A stretch of DNA of 64,000 bases from Phycisphaera sp. GTDB taxonomy: Bacteria; Planctomycetota; Phycisphaerae; Phycisphaerales; UBA1924. The stretch spans positions 739,205-803,204 of the forward strand of contig CP098402.1 in the NCBI GenBank assembly GCA_025916675.1, written 5' to 3'. Shown here in pieces: positions 1 to 8,670 of this stretch. Below the pieces are notes generated by a model, which worked only from the letters and a program-made list of their open reading frames with translations, was not told the origin of the DNA and ran no database searches. The position numbers and the translations under genes are program-made. Every line of letters starts with the position of its first letter. The stretch's first letter is position 1.

Positions 1-566
1 GCTACTCGCGGGCCAGCGGCATCCCCTACCGCGAGGCCATCGTACCCAACCGCTACGTCGGGCGCACGTTCATCAAGCCCACCCAGCAAGAACGCGAGAC
101 CGCTGTACGGTTGAAACTCAACGTCATCGCCGAGCTCGTGCGCGGCAAACGGGTGATCGTGGTCGACGACTCGGTCGTCCGCGGCACGACCACACGCCTC
201 AAGATGCGGCAGATCTACGACGCCGGCGCGGCCGAGGTCCATCTGCGGATTAGCTGCCCGCCCATCCGCCATCCGTGCTTTTTCGGCGTTGACTTCGCCC
301 ACCGCGACCAGCTCATCGCCAACGGCCGCACGGTCGAGGACATCCGCGAGTACCTGGGCGTTGACAGCCTGCACTTCCTGTCCCTCAACGGAATGCTCGC
401 CTGCGCCAAGCACGACCCCAAGCGGTACTGCACCGCCTGCTGGAGCGGCGACTACCGCATCGACGTCGAGCACCCGACGACCGACACGTTCGTGGAGCCC
501 CAGCAGGAGCGCATGTTCGACATGGCACCCGTGCCGGCACCGGGCACCAACGGGCTCGGGCGGTAG
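1..566 (+). CDS. purF: Amidophosphoribosyltransferase, C-terminal part (5' end outside window)
   Basis: This is the C-terminal part of glutamine PRPP amidotransferase, which makes 5-phosphoribosylamine in the first committed step of purine synthesis. The reading frame is open from base 3 and stops with TAG at 564-566, leaving about 187 residues. The visible part holds the motif RYVGRTFIKPTQQER, the PRPP-binding loop VIVVDDSVVRGTT and the conserved Cys region near LNGMLACAKH, all typical of the phosphoribosyltransferase domain of PurF. The N-terminal glutaminase domain lies upstream of the window. An internal ATG at 111 is not the true start because the homology runs through it. The next gene begins 3 bases after the stop, so the two are probably translationally coupled. 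Confidence 0.93.
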   Translation, partial: YSRASGIPYREAIVPNRYVGRTFIKPTQQERETAVRLKLNVIAELVRGKRVIVVDDSVVRGTTTRLKMRQIYDAGAAEVHLRISCPPIRHPCFFGVDFAHRDQLIANGRTVEDIREYLGVDSLHFLSLNGMLACAKHDPKRYCTACWSGDYRIDVEHPTTDTFVEPQQERMFDMAPVPAPGTNGLGR

Positions 567-569
567 GCG

Positions 570-1337
570 ATGCGCGGGCGCGAGCATCGCCCGGCGATCC
601 TCTTGCCGGTGCTGGTGTTCCTGTCGCTCGGCTTGGTGTGCGCGTACGCGTCGTCGGTGGTCACCGTGCTGATCCCCGATCGGGGCCAATTCACCCCACG
701 AACAAGCTCACGCCATGACCTGGACGGCGACCAGTCGATCTACGTGTTCACGGTCCGGCGGCCGGGATACAGCCTCATGGCCGTGACGGGCCCGATTGAA
801 AGCTACGCGGCCGACATGCTCGACGAGCAACGGAGCCAGCCAATCCCGCTGCGACCGGGCGACCCGCGGCCCGGTTGGCTGCGGCGGTCATCGATCGAAA
901 ACCCACAGAATTCCAGGGGCATCGCCGCGGGCTGGCCGTTCTTGTGCGTGTGGGGTCGCACCGATACCAACGTGAATCACGAACTGAGAAGTGTGCATAC
1001 CGGCTTGTCGCACGTGACCGTCCGCAAGGCTCGTCGCGCGTTCCCGTGGCTACCGCTGCTGCCCGGTCTGATCGCGAACACGGTGATCTATGCGAGCCCG
1101 ATGCTCATGCTGTGGTACGCGGGCGTGTGGGCGCACCGACGGTGGAGGCGATGGCGTGGGCGGTGCCCCAACTGCGCCTACCCAATGCAGAACGGCGTCG
1201 ATCCATGCCCCGAATGCGGGATGCCGCTTCAGCCGACAGCGGCCGGTTCGAGCATCGACTCGGACACGTCCTCGACATCATCACGCCAGACCACCTCGAC
1301 CTTGACATCGAAGAGCTCAAGCAAGGACGACAAGTGA
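570..1337 (+). CDS. Membrane protein with C-terminal zinc ribbon, function unknown
   Basis: 255-residue protein that I do not recognise beyond its architecture. A membrane segment lies at about residues 9-29 and a second at about 163-187. It is followed by a basic stretch (RRWRRWRGR) and a zinc ribbon, CPNC...CPEC, at about residues 198-215. Planctomycetes encode many such short membrane proteins with a CPxCGY/CPECG ribbon. The tail is Ser/Thr-rich. The ATG lies 3 bases after the purF stop, so it is probably read from the purF transcript. Its last 109 bases overlap the 3' end of the convergent DUF4230-like gene, which is a large overlap. The ribbon lies upstream of that overlap, so the gene could be shorter only if the stop assignment is wrong. 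Function cannot be inferred. Confidence 0.6.
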   Translation: MRGREHRPAILLPVLVFLSLGLVCAYASSVVTVLIPDRGQFTPRTSSRHDLDGDQSIYVFTVRRPGYSLMAVTGPIESYAADMLDEQRSQPIPLRPGDPRPGWLRRSSIENPQNSRGIAAGWPFLCVWGRTDTNVNHELRSVHTGLSHVTVRKARRAFPWLPLLPGLIANTVIYASPMLMLWYAGVWAHRRWRRWRGRCPNCAYPMQNGVDPCPECGMPLQPTAAGSSIDSDTSSTSSRQTTSTLTSKSSSKDDK

Positions 1338-1912
1338 CGCGCGACGCTCCGCTTCGCCTCAGCAAGGTACTTGGGCTCCTTGCTCTCGTACAGCGTGGCC
1401 GCGTCGCGCTGGGCAGCAGCCATGAGTTCGGTCTGCCGCTCGGCGGTCATCGGGATCACGTCGAACAGGCCCAGCACGCGCCCGTGCTGGATGTCGTAGG
1501 GCGTGACATCCGAGAGGCGTAGCGTGCCGTCGATCTCGGGCAGCACCACGCGGAAGCGGTTGATGCCCACCTGCTCGATGTCGCCATCCTCGATACGGGT
1601 CAGATCGATGGAGTACTGCTTCTCGAAGTGGAAGATCATCGCGACCTTCGCCTGGCTGAGCAGCAGCGGGGGCATCCACTGAAAGCCGCGAGACGCGGTC
1701 GCGATCTCCTTGACCATCACCTCCAGGCCCACGAGCCGTCCTACCGAGCGCACACGCTCGGCCAGCACGATGGTCTGGTCGACCTTGCCCGGCTCTTCGA
1801 GCTTGCGCTTCCGCCCGGCGCGATGGCGCAGGACCGTGAAGATGGCCGCTGCCAGCAAGACCCCGGCGACGAAGGTAACGGCGATGAGGCCCAAAATTTC
1901 AAGAATGCCCAT
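1229..1912 (-). CDS. DUF4230-like membrane-anchored protein
   Basis: 227 residues. An N-terminal membrane segment (about residues 4-27) is followed by a basic stop-transfer stretch (RHRAGRKRK), so the rest probably lies on one face of the membrane. The body resembles the DUF4230 family: a beta-rich part with a stretch like VGINRFRVVLPEIDG, then a helical part with SVARHLSSLLELF. The family has no established function. The start has an AAGGA ribosome site just upstream. The 3' end overlaps the convergent zinc-ribbon gene by 109 bases. The family assignment rests on pattern recognition only; the N-terminal anchor is clear. Confidence 0.6.
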   Translation of the reverse strand: MGILEILGLIAVTFVAGVLLAAAIFTVLRHRAGRKRKLEEPGKVDQTIVLAERVRSVGRLVGLEVMVKEIATASRGFQWMPPLLLSQAKVAMIFHFEKQYSIDLTRIEDGDIEQVGINRFRVVLPEIDGTLRLSDVTPYDIQHGRVLGLFDVIPMTAERQTELMAAAQRDAATLYESKEPKYLAEAKRSVARHLSSLLELFDVKVEVVWRDDVEDVSESMLEPAAVG

Positions 1913-1963
1913 GTGATGTCCTTGGGAGAAAAAGCTCCAGCATTTCGATGGAGAGTGCTGGTG

Positions 1964-2641
1964 CTAGGAAGCGGCAGACCCTTCGGGGGTGCCCGCATCC
2001 ATCGCCATCTCGAAGGGCCGCACCAGGAGATGCACGCCAGCCGCCGTCAGGATCATGAAGACCACGAACAGCACCAGAGCCGCGGCACTCGCCGTAAAAC
2101 CACCCATAGAGAGCAACCATTCCCGGAACGGCTTCGCAGGCCCGATAAAACTCGACACCGCGATACCGCCGCCGAGCATAAGGAAGACCGAGCCCATCAC
2201 GATCCGCCTCCAGCCATCCCGGCTCGGTCCGATTACCAGCCACGCGGCGTAGAGCCCCAGGGCACCGGCGATAACCAGGCGAACGCCCAGCATTGGCACG
2301 AGCAGCCCAGAGCCGAGCGTGCTGCGTCCCGCCACGGTGCTGAGGAAGCCGGACACGGCAATGCAGCCAGCAGCGGTCGCCAAGGCCATGGGCACGCTGG
2401 ACTTCTGCTTGCCAATGCCAACCGCGACAGCGATGAGGCCACCACCGATCACGATCGGCTCGAACAGCAGCATGGCCCAGATCAGTTGGTCCACGGAGAA
2501 GCTGGCCAGGAACAGGCCTAACAGGCCCGATAACACTAAGGCGACTCCTCCGACGGTGATCGCTGGATTGGCCTTGCTCTTGCTGGGCATACGTTCATTA
2601 TCGGCAGGATCTGCCGGCACATCCTGCTCAGAGTTGTCCAT
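1964..2641 (-). CDS. Multi-pass membrane protein, function unknown
   Basis: About 225 residues from the chosen ATG at 2641 (MDNSEQDVPADPADNE). The frame stays open to 2731, but the extra 30 residues are Arg/Pro-rich and look non-coding, and a later ATG (MPSKSKAN) at 2590 is also possible. Five or six hydrophobic segments follow an acidic soluble N-terminus, separated by short loops such as GKQKSS and GPSRDGWRR. No motif identifies a family. It reads in the same direction as the DUF4230-like gene 51 bases downstream and may be cotranscribed with it. It is divergent from fliD, about 100 bases away. Confidence 0.55.
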   Translation of the reverse strand: MDNSEQDVPADPADNERMPSKSKANPAITVGGVALVLSGLLGLFLASFSVDQLIWAMLLFEPIVIGGGLIAVAVGIGKQKSSVPMALATAAGCIAVSGFLSTVAGRSTLGSGLLVPMLGVRLVIAGALGLYAAWLVIGPSRDGWRRIVMGSVFLMLGGGIAVSSFIGPAKPFREWLLSMGGFTASAAALVLFVVFMILTAAGVHLLVRPFEMAMDAGTPEGSAAS

Positions 2642-2677
2642 TCGGGGGAATCGCACTCGATTTCGGATCGCTTTCGG

Positions 2678-2686
2678 GCCGATAGG
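2678..2686 (+). promoter_or_regulatory. Possible sigma-28-like -10 element upstream of fliD
   Basis: GCCGATAGG matches the first seven bases of the FliA/sigma-28 -10 consensus GCCGATAA and sits about 57 bases before the fliD start. The same nine bases recur just before fliS. No good TAAA -35 element is visible at the expected distance, so this is tentative. Confidence 0.25.
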
Positions 2687-2742
2687 CCTGCTGGTGGCAG
2701 TGGTGGGGACGATCGGTCTCCGAGCGGGCAAGGAGGTCTGCG

Positions 2743-5595
2743 ATGGGTGGTATTACGTCTGGAATCGGCCTGGCCAGCGGTCTGGATACGGCCTCGATTA
2801 TCCAGCAGTTGCTCTCACTTGAAGCGCGGCCCAAACTGCTCGCCCAGCAGCGGCTGAGCAACATCAAGGTCCAGCAGACCGCCTACCTGGACATCAACTC
2901 GCGCCTGCAGAATCTGCGCAGCATGGTGAGTTCGCTGCGCACCCAGCCGGTGTTTGACGCTAAAAGCGCGACCAGTTCAGACGAGAGCATCCTGACTGCC
3001 ACGGCTTCTGCTGGCGCCGCCGCCGGTTCGTACACCTTCCTGGTCGATCGCCTCGTGAGCACCGAGCAGTGGCTGACCCGCGGCTTCTCGTCGGCCGACG
3101 ACGTGCCGGTGGGTGCCGACGCGTTCACCTTCGAGGGTGCCGAGGCCCGGCTCGACCGTGACACGGCCCTGGCCGACCTGAACGGCGGCAACGGCATCAC
3201 CCGCGGCAAGATCCGCATCTCCGACGGTACCGACACGGCCGAGGTTGATCTGTCGAAGGCGGCCACCGTCAACGAAGTGCTCGACGCGATCAACGCCGCG
3301 GACATCGGCGTGACGGCCAAGGTGCGCGACGGCGGCTTCGTGCTCGTCGCGGCTTCGGGCGATGGCAGCGACATCACCCTCGAGAACGCCGGGTCCGAAG
3401 AAGTCATCGAGTCACTCGGGTTGGCGACCGGCGCGGCCGTGCTCAGCGACGAGGTCGTCGGCTCAAGCGTGTATGCACTGACCGAGGCGACGCCGCTGTC
3501 CGTGCTCAACGACGGCAACGGCGTGTTCGCCAACACCATCATCGGCCAGACCGCCGACTTCACGATCACCGTGAACGGCGACGATTACAAGGTTCGATTG
3601 GGCGAGTTGTACGACCCCGATGCCGGAGAGGGCGAAGACCCGCTGCTCGAGGGCAAGGCCGCCACCGTGGGCGACGCGCTCGACCGAATCAATGATGCAC
3701 TAAGCGATACCGACGTTGTCGCTCGTTTGAACGCCGAAGGCAACGGGTTCGAGCTCTTCGACTCGGTGGGCACTAACACGATCGCTCTGGCCGAGACCAC
3801 CGGGCTGGTCGGGAGTGCTCTGGAAGACCTGGGTTTCACTGAAGGATCCACGATCGGCACGGTGCAGGGCGGCCAAGTGCTGGCCGGCATGAACAGCACG
3901 TTGCTGTCGGGCCTGAAGGGCTCGGCAGAAAATCTGGGTGATGGCCTGCTACAGATCCAGGCGCGCGATGGCACCTTCATCAATATCACCATCAACGATC
4001 TAGATACCGATTTCAACGGCCTCCTCGAGCAACTCCAGGACCAGATCGACCCGAGCAAGATCACCGTCGAACTCGACGAGATGGGCACGGGCCTCCGATT
4101 CACCGACGTCTCGGGCGGCACCGGCAACCTCTCGATCAGTGGCTCGGGCACCGCAGACGACACCGCCGTCGCACTGGGTATCAAAACGGAAGCCGGTGGG
4201 GTTGCGTCGAACGTTTTCACCGGCGACCGCATCCAGCGTCAGTACGTCGGCCTCAACACCCTGGTGGCCGATCTGAATGGCGGCAAGGGCATCGGAACGG
4301 GCACGTTCCGCGTGATCGACGCCAACGCGAAGTCCCACGAGGTCGAGATCAACGGCGACGTGCGCACCGTCGCAGATCTGCTCCGAGCCATCGATTCCGC
4401 CATAGAGGGCGATGACATCACGGTCCGGATCAACGACAACGGCGACGGGTTCGTCCTCGAAGACACCAGCGGTGGAGCTGGCAAGCTCATCATCGAGGAC
4501 GTCAGCGGCTCGGTCGCGTCGGCCCTGAACATCGAGGGCGAGGCGGCCAGCGCAGCCGAGAATTTCATCGTGGGCAGCTATGAGACGACCATCGAGTTTG
4601 ATCCGGATGACTCACTCCGCGACGTGATGACCAAGATCAACGAAGCGGGCGTGGGCGTGACGGCCTCGATCCTCAACGAGGGCGTGGGTGCCAACCCCTT
4701 CCGTCTGAGCCTCACCGCGCGCGATTCGGGTGTCGCCGGCCGCACGCTGATCGACACCGGCGGGTTCGATCTCGGGCTCACGCAACTGCAGGAAGGCCAG
4801 GACGCTAAGGCGTTCTTCGGCTCGAGCGATCCGGCCAAGGCCGTGCTCGTCACCAGCTCGAGCAACACCATCACCGACGTCTTCGAGGGCCTGACGCTCA
4901 ACCTGCAATCGGCCAGCGACGAGGCGGTCACGATCAACGTCGCCAGCGACCGCAGCGAGCTCGAGACCAAGATCGAAGATTTTGTCACGGCGTTCAACGA
5001 GACGCTCGACCGCATCGACTTCCAGAGCCGCTTCGACGAGGAAACCGAAGCGCGCGGCCCGCTGCTGGGCGACAGCACGCTCATCGGCCTCAAGAACGCA
5101 TTGGTCCGCACCGTCCTGGGCGGGCCTCAGAATGTCTCGGGCCGGTTCAGCAACCTCAGCCAGGTGGGCCTGACGCTCGGCGATGGTGCCCGGCTCGAAC
5201 TCGACAAGGACAAGCTCCGCGAGGCCATCGAGCAGGATCCGCAAGCCGTCGAAGACCTGCTGATCGCTCGTGAGATCGACCAGTCGGGCGGCAAGACCGT
5301 TCTGGACAGTGGCATCGAAGTGACCAACCCCCTGGCCCGCGAGACCTTCTCGTCGCTGGGCGTGTTCGCCCGCATCGAGGAACTCAGCAAGACCTACATC
5401 GACTCGGTCGACGGTGTGCTGACCGCCCGCGGCCGGGCCTTGGACAACCAGGTCCAGCTCCAGGAAGACCGCATCGCGTTCTTCGACCTCAAGCTGGCCG
5501 ACAAACGGACCCGGCTTGAGCGGGAGTTCGCGTCGCTCGAGGGCATCATCAGCAACTTCCAGGCCCAGCAGGCGGCCCTCGCCTCTCTGGGATGA
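2743..5595 (+). CDS. fliD: Flagellar filament cap protein FliD (HAP2), enlarged
   Basis: 950 residues, against the usual 400-650. The N-terminus (GITSGIGLASGLDTASIIQQL) is diagnostic of the FliD N-terminal domain, which sits at the filament tip and helps flagellin fold. The C-terminal domain is also recognisable from about residue 690 to the end, with coiled-coil-forming tails (LQEDRIAFFDLKLADKRTRLE). Between them lie about four to five copies of a roughly 100-residue unit that starts near residues 146, 255, 383, 511 and 610. Each copy has the pattern (L)NGGxGI...VNEVLDAINxADIGVTAxV...GFVL, which resembles the flagellin-IN motif. A strong AGGAGG ribosome site lies at 2731-2736. fliS follows 48 bases downstream, the standard pairing. 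Confidence 0.93.
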   Translation: MGGITSGIGLASGLDTASIIQQLLSLEARPKLLAQQRLSNIKVQQTAYLDINSRLQNLRSMVSSLRTQPVFDAKSATSSDESILTATASAGAAAGSYTFLVDRLVSTEQWLTRGFSSADDVPVGADAFTFEGAEARLDRDTALADLNGGNGITRGKIRISDGTDTAEVDLSKAATVNEVLDAINAADIGVTAKVRDGGFVLVAASGDGSDITLENAGSEEVIESLGLATGAAVLSDEVVGSSVYALTEATPLSVLNDGNGVFANTIIGQTADFTITVNGDDYKVRLGELYDPDAGEGEDPLLEGKAATVGDALDRINDALSDTDVVARLNAEGNGFELFDSVGTNTIALAETTGLVGSALEDLGFTEGSTIGTVQGGQVLAGMNSTLLSGLKGSAENLGDGLLQIQARDGTFINITINDLDTDFNGLLEQLQDQIDPSKITVELDEMGTGLRFTDVSGGTGNLSISGSGTADDTAVALGIKTEAGGVASNVFTGDRIQRQYVGLNTLVADLNGGKGIGTGTFRVIDANAKSHEVEINGDVRTVADLLRAIDSAIEGDDITVRINDNGDGFVLEDTSGGAGKLIIEDVSGSVASALNIEGEAASAAENFIVGSYETTIEFDPDDSLRDVMTKINEAGVGVTASILNEGVGANPFRLSLTARDSGVAGRTLIDTGGFDLGLTQLQEGQDAKAFFGSSDPAKAVLVTSSSNTITDVFEGLTLNLQSASDEAVTINVASDRSELETKIEDFVTAFNETLDRIDFQSRFDEETEARGPLLGDSTLIGLKNALVRTVLGGPQNVSGRFSNLSQVGLTLGDGARLELDKDKLREAIEQDPQAVEDLLIAREIDQSGGKTVLDSGIEVTNPLARETFSSLGVFARIEELSKTYIDSVDGVLTARGRALDNQVQLQEDRIAFFDLKLADKRTRLEREFASLEGIISNFQAQQAALASLG

Positions 5596-5628
5596 TCCTG
5601 ATTCGGACTCAATCCTCCGACCGAGGCA

Positions 5629-5637
5629 GCCGATAGG
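5629..5637 (+). promoter_or_regulatory. Possible sigma-28-like -10 element just before fliS
   Basis: The same GCCGATAGG as upstream of fliD. Its end overlaps the AGGAG ribosome site (5635-5639) of fliS, so a start from it would give a nearly leaderless message. The coincidence of two copies in front of two flagellar genes is the only support. Confidence 0.2.
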
Positions 5638-5643
5638 AGAGCC

Positions 5644-6099
5644 ATGCCACCCGAATCGGCCATGTCGTACCTCCGCTCCCAGGTCATGAGTGCCACTCCG
5701 ACGGAGCTGCGTTTGCTCTTGCTCGATGGGGCCATCCGCTTCGCCTACCAGGGCAAGCAGGGCCTGATCGACAAGAACTATGAGCAGAGCTTCGAGGGCA
5801 TCAGCCAGTGCCGGGCCATAGTCACCGAGTTGGCGGTGGGCGTGAATCGTGAGGTCGATCCCGACCTGTGCGACCGGGTGACCAGCCTGTTCATGTTCAT
5901 GTTCAGCGAGCTGACCGAAGCGAGCATGCAGAAGGACCCCGAGCGCATCCAGGGCGTCATCGAGCTTCTGGAGTTCGAGCGTGAGACATGGAAACTGGCC
6001 ATGGACCGCGTGAAGCAGGACAAGACCGAGGCCCAAGCAGCCAGCAAGCCAGCGGCGACTGTCGAGCACCAGTCGGGCTCACTCAGCGTGCAGGCGTAA
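5644..6099 (+). CDS. fliS: Flagellin export chaperone FliS
   Basis: 151 residues, close to the family size of about 130. FliS binds the C-terminus of flagellin in the cytoplasm and stops it polymerising before export. The N-terminal pattern YLRSQVMSATPTELRLLLLDGAIRFA is the family signature (Y..Q...s..p.eL...LydgAi), and the rest is all-helical. The tail after about residue 135 is Ala/Gln-rich and not conserved. An AGGAG ribosome site lies at 5635-5639. It directly follows fliD, as in most flagellar operons. The last 17 bases overlap the 3' end of the convergent holB gene. Confidence 0.9.
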   Translation: MPPESAMSYLRSQVMSATPTELRLLLLDGAIRFAYQGKQGLIDKNYEQSFEGISQCRAIVTELAVGVNREVDPDLCDRVTSLFMFMFSELTEASMQKDPERIQGVIELLEFERETWKLAMDRVKQDKTEAQAASKPAATVEHQSGSLSVQA

Positions 6100-7174
6100 G
6101 CGACGCCGCAGCGAGTTGCTCGGTCAGCACCTCATACGCAAACTTGGGTTGCACGTCTCGCGCCAAGAAGCCCGAGCACGCCGCGATCGCCTCGAGGGCT
6201 TCGGGCCCGAGCTGACCGTTGCGCAGATGCCCTCGCGCCCACGTGGCAATCACGCCTAGAGCCAAGCCGTGGGCCGTCCGATTCGCCGCGTCCTTGCTCG
6301 CGGCGGGGTGGGCCTTCACCCACGCTTCGGACCACTCGCTCGCGAGCTTCACGCACGCCTCGGCCAGCGAACCATCATCCCGCCCAGCTGCGGCGCTCTC
6401 GGCCAGCGGCTGGATGATCTCGGGCCAGCTCGCGACACCGGTGCTCAGCATGAGGTCGGCCATGCCGGGAGAGCCGTCTGCCAAGCGGAGCACGTTCGAG
6501 CGTTCCTCGTCGCCGATCGTGCCGCGGCCCTCGAGCCATCGCCGCATCGAGTCGTCGTCGAGCGGCCCCAGTCGCAGCCCCTGGCACCGGCTGTGGATCG
6601 TTGGCAGCAGGTCGTGGGGCCGATCGGCCACCAGGATGATGACCGTCCGCGGCGGCGGCTCCTCGAGCGTCTTGAGCAGGTGGTTCTGGCCCTCGCGCGC
6701 GAGCAGGTGGGCCTCGTCGATCACGCACACTTTCGCCGCGAGCCCTCCCGGCAGGCTCGACGTGCGCGCGACGGCGGGATCGAAGAACTCGCGCAGCAGG
6801 TCGATCGAGATGTTGCGCTGCTTGCGTTTCCGCACGTCGGCCTCGGCGCTGTACGAGGCCAATTCCTTGGAGATCAGCGTGAGATCTGGGTGGGCACCGG
6901 CCGCCAGGAGCTCCCGGGCTTCGTCGCGGTCCGGGCCCGGCTCGGGCGGCGTCAGCAGGGCGGCACCAAACGCCAGGGCGAGCGTCCGCTTGCCTACGCC
7001 CGCTGGCCCCTGGAACATCCACGCGTGCGGCACGCGGCCGGCCTCCAGCGTCTTGCGAAGGAACGCCACGGCGTCGTCGTGCCCCAGCACATCGTCGAGC
7101 GAACCAGCGGCCACCGCCCGCTCGGGCAGCGGATCGGTCTCTCGAACGGCGGCTTTTCGCTTGCGTTTGGCCAT
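6083..7174 (-). CDS. holB: DNA polymerase III clamp-loader subunit delta prime
   Basis: 363-residue AAA+ protein. The Walker A motif GPAGVGKRT lies at about residues 56-64, the Walker B region VCVIDEAHLL at about 160, and the SRC motif (IHSRCQ) at about 203. The SRC motif is the arginine-finger motif of clamp-loader subunits. These fit delta prime, which helps load the sliding clamp at the replication fork. The N-terminal 20 residues are basic and unconserved. The start lies 30 bases after the sthA stop, so it is probably the last gene of the long atp-pgk-sthA-holB transcript. A distinct DnaX-type zinc module is not visible, which favours delta prime over tau/gamma. Confidence 0.85.
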   Translation of the reverse strand: MAKRKRKAAVRETDPLPERAVAAGSLDDVLGHDDAVAFLRKTLEAGRVPHAWMFQGPAGVGKRTLALAFGAALLTPPEPGPDRDEARELLAAGAHPDLTLISKELASYSAEADVRKRKQRNISIDLLREFFDPAVARTSSLPGGLAAKVCVIDEAHLLAREGQNHLLKTLEEPPPRTVIILVADRPHDLLPTIHSRCQGLRLGPLDDDSMRRWLEGRGTIGDEERSNVLRLADGSPGMADLMLSTGVASWPEIIQPLAESAAAGRDDGSLAEACVKLASEWSEAWVKAHPAASKDAANRTAHGLALGVIATWARGHLRNGQLGPEALEAIAACSGFLARDVQPKFAYEVLTEQLAAASLTPAR

Positions 7175-7204
7175 GCCGAGGGAGGCTAGGCCGCAGCGGG
7201 TGGA

Positions 7205-8617
7205 TCAGGTGCTGCGCAGCCGGTTCCGCCCGTTCAACGCCGCCACCTTGTAACACTCGGCCAGCGTCGGGTAGTTGAACACCGTGTGGATGAAGTAGTC
7301 CAGCGTGCCCCCAAGGGCCATGACGGCCTGGCCGATGTGGACGATCTCGGTGGCGCCAGCACCGATGACGTGGACGCCCAAAATATGCTGGGTCTCCTGG
7401 TGGATCAGCAGCTTGAGCATGCCGAGCTCGTCACCCAGGAGTTGGCCCCGGGCGATCTCGTCGTACTGGGCCACGCCCGATTCGAACGGGATGTTCTCCT
7501 CGGTCAGCTCCTGCTCGGTCTTGCCCACCATCGAGATCTCGGGGATGGCATACACGCCGTAGGGCAGCGTGCGTGAGTCCTCGGGCAGTTGCAGGCCAAA
7601 CATGTGGCACGCCGCGTGGCGGCCCTGCTCCATGCTCGTGCTGGCCAGGGCCGGGAAGCCCACGACGTCGCCCGCGGCGTACACGTGCTCGACGGCGGTC
7701 TGGTAGTGCTCGTCGACCTCGATTCGCCCGCGCTTGTCGGCGGAGAGCCCGGCGGCCTGCAGGTTCAGTTCTGCCGTACTGCCCTGGCGGCCGACGCAAT
7801 ACAGAAGGCAATCCGCCCTCAGCGTCTTGCCGCTCTCGAGCAAGACCTCGGCCATCTGGGCGTTTCCGCTGCGGGCTAGGTCGGGCGGATCGATGACCGA
7901 GATGCTCACCGCCTTCTCGCCCAGGCGTAGCGTCATGCCCCGCTTGCGAAGGTGGAACTGGAGCGCCTCGGTGATCTCCTTGTCGACAAAGCCCAGCAAC
8001 TCGTTGCGCCCCTCGATGAGCGTGACGCGCACGCCCAGGGCCGTCAGCATCGAGGCGTACTCCGTTCCGATCACCCCGCCGCCGATGACGAGCATCGTGG
8101 CGGGCAGGTAGTCCAGCCGCAGCAGCTCGTCGCTCGTGATGACGTTCTGCCCGTCGAACGGGATGTTGTCCGGGCGGGCCGGGCTCGCGCCCACGCCGAT
8201 AAGGAACTTGTCGGCCTTGACCTCCGACACGTTCGCCCCCGACACGCGCACGGTGTGCGGGTCGACAAAAGAGGCCTCGCCATATGCCACGTCGATGCCG
8301 TTGGACGCGAAGTGGCCGGCGACCTTCTTGACCTCGTGGCGGATGACGCCATTGGCCGCGTCGAGCAGGCCGGCGAACGACTTGCTACGGGCCGACATGA
8401 AGTCGTTCTCGGTCGGCAGCAGGCTCTTGTTGCCGCTGGTGCCCAGGATGGCCTCGCGCAACGCCTTGCTGGGGATGGTGCCGGTGTTGACCGCGACGCC
8501 GCCCACCTCGCCGAAGCGCTCGATCACGCACACGCGCTTGCCGACCTTGGCCGACTGGATCGCCGCCCGTTGGCCTGCTGGGCCGCTGCCGATCACGCAA
8601 AGGTCGTAGGTGCCCAT
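7205..8617 (-). CDS. sthA: Soluble (Si-specific) pyridine nucleotide transhydrogenase
   Basis: 470 residues, the expected size (E. coli SthA has 466). SthA is a soluble flavoprotein that exchanges reducing equivalents between NADPH and NAD. The FAD-binding motif VIGSGPAGQRAA is at the N-terminus, the NAD(P) motif VIGGGVIGTEYASM near residue 180, and the second FAD motif VYAAGDVVGFPALAS near 305. The C-terminal NYPTLAECYKVAALNG is characteristic of SthA. The TGTIPSKALREA region lacks the redox-active Cys pair of lipoamide dehydrogenases, again as in SthA. The frame extends upstream to 9226, but that part is a shadow of pgk. The ATG at 8617 (MGTYDLCVIG) is the homologous start. It lies 53 bases downstream of pgk. 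Confidence 0.93.
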   Translation of the reverse strand: MGTYDLCVIGSGPAGQRAAIQSAKVGKRVCVIERFGEVGGVAVNTGTIPSKALREAILGTSGNKSLLPTENDFMSARSKSFAGLLDAANGVIRHEVKKVAGHFASNGIDVAYGEASFVDPHTVRVSGANVSEVKADKFLIGVGASPARPDNIPFDGQNVITSDELLRLDYLPATMLVIGGGVIGTEYASMLTALGVRVTLIEGRNELLGFVDKEITEALQFHLRKRGMTLRLGEKAVSISVIDPPDLARSGNAQMAEVLLESGKTLRADCLLYCVGRQGSTAELNLQAAGLSADKRGRIEVDEHYQTAVEHVYAAGDVVGFPALASTSMEQGRHAACHMFGLQLPEDSRTLPYGVYAIPEISMVGKTEQELTEENIPFESGVAQYDEIARGQLLGDELGMLKLLIHQETQHILGVHVIGAGATEIVHIGQAVMALGGTLDYFIHTVFNYPTLAECYKVAALNGRNRLRST

Positions 8618-8670
8618 GTCTGCATCTTCCCCAGTCTTGCCAACGGGGAGAAGCGGCCCGTCAGGCGTGT

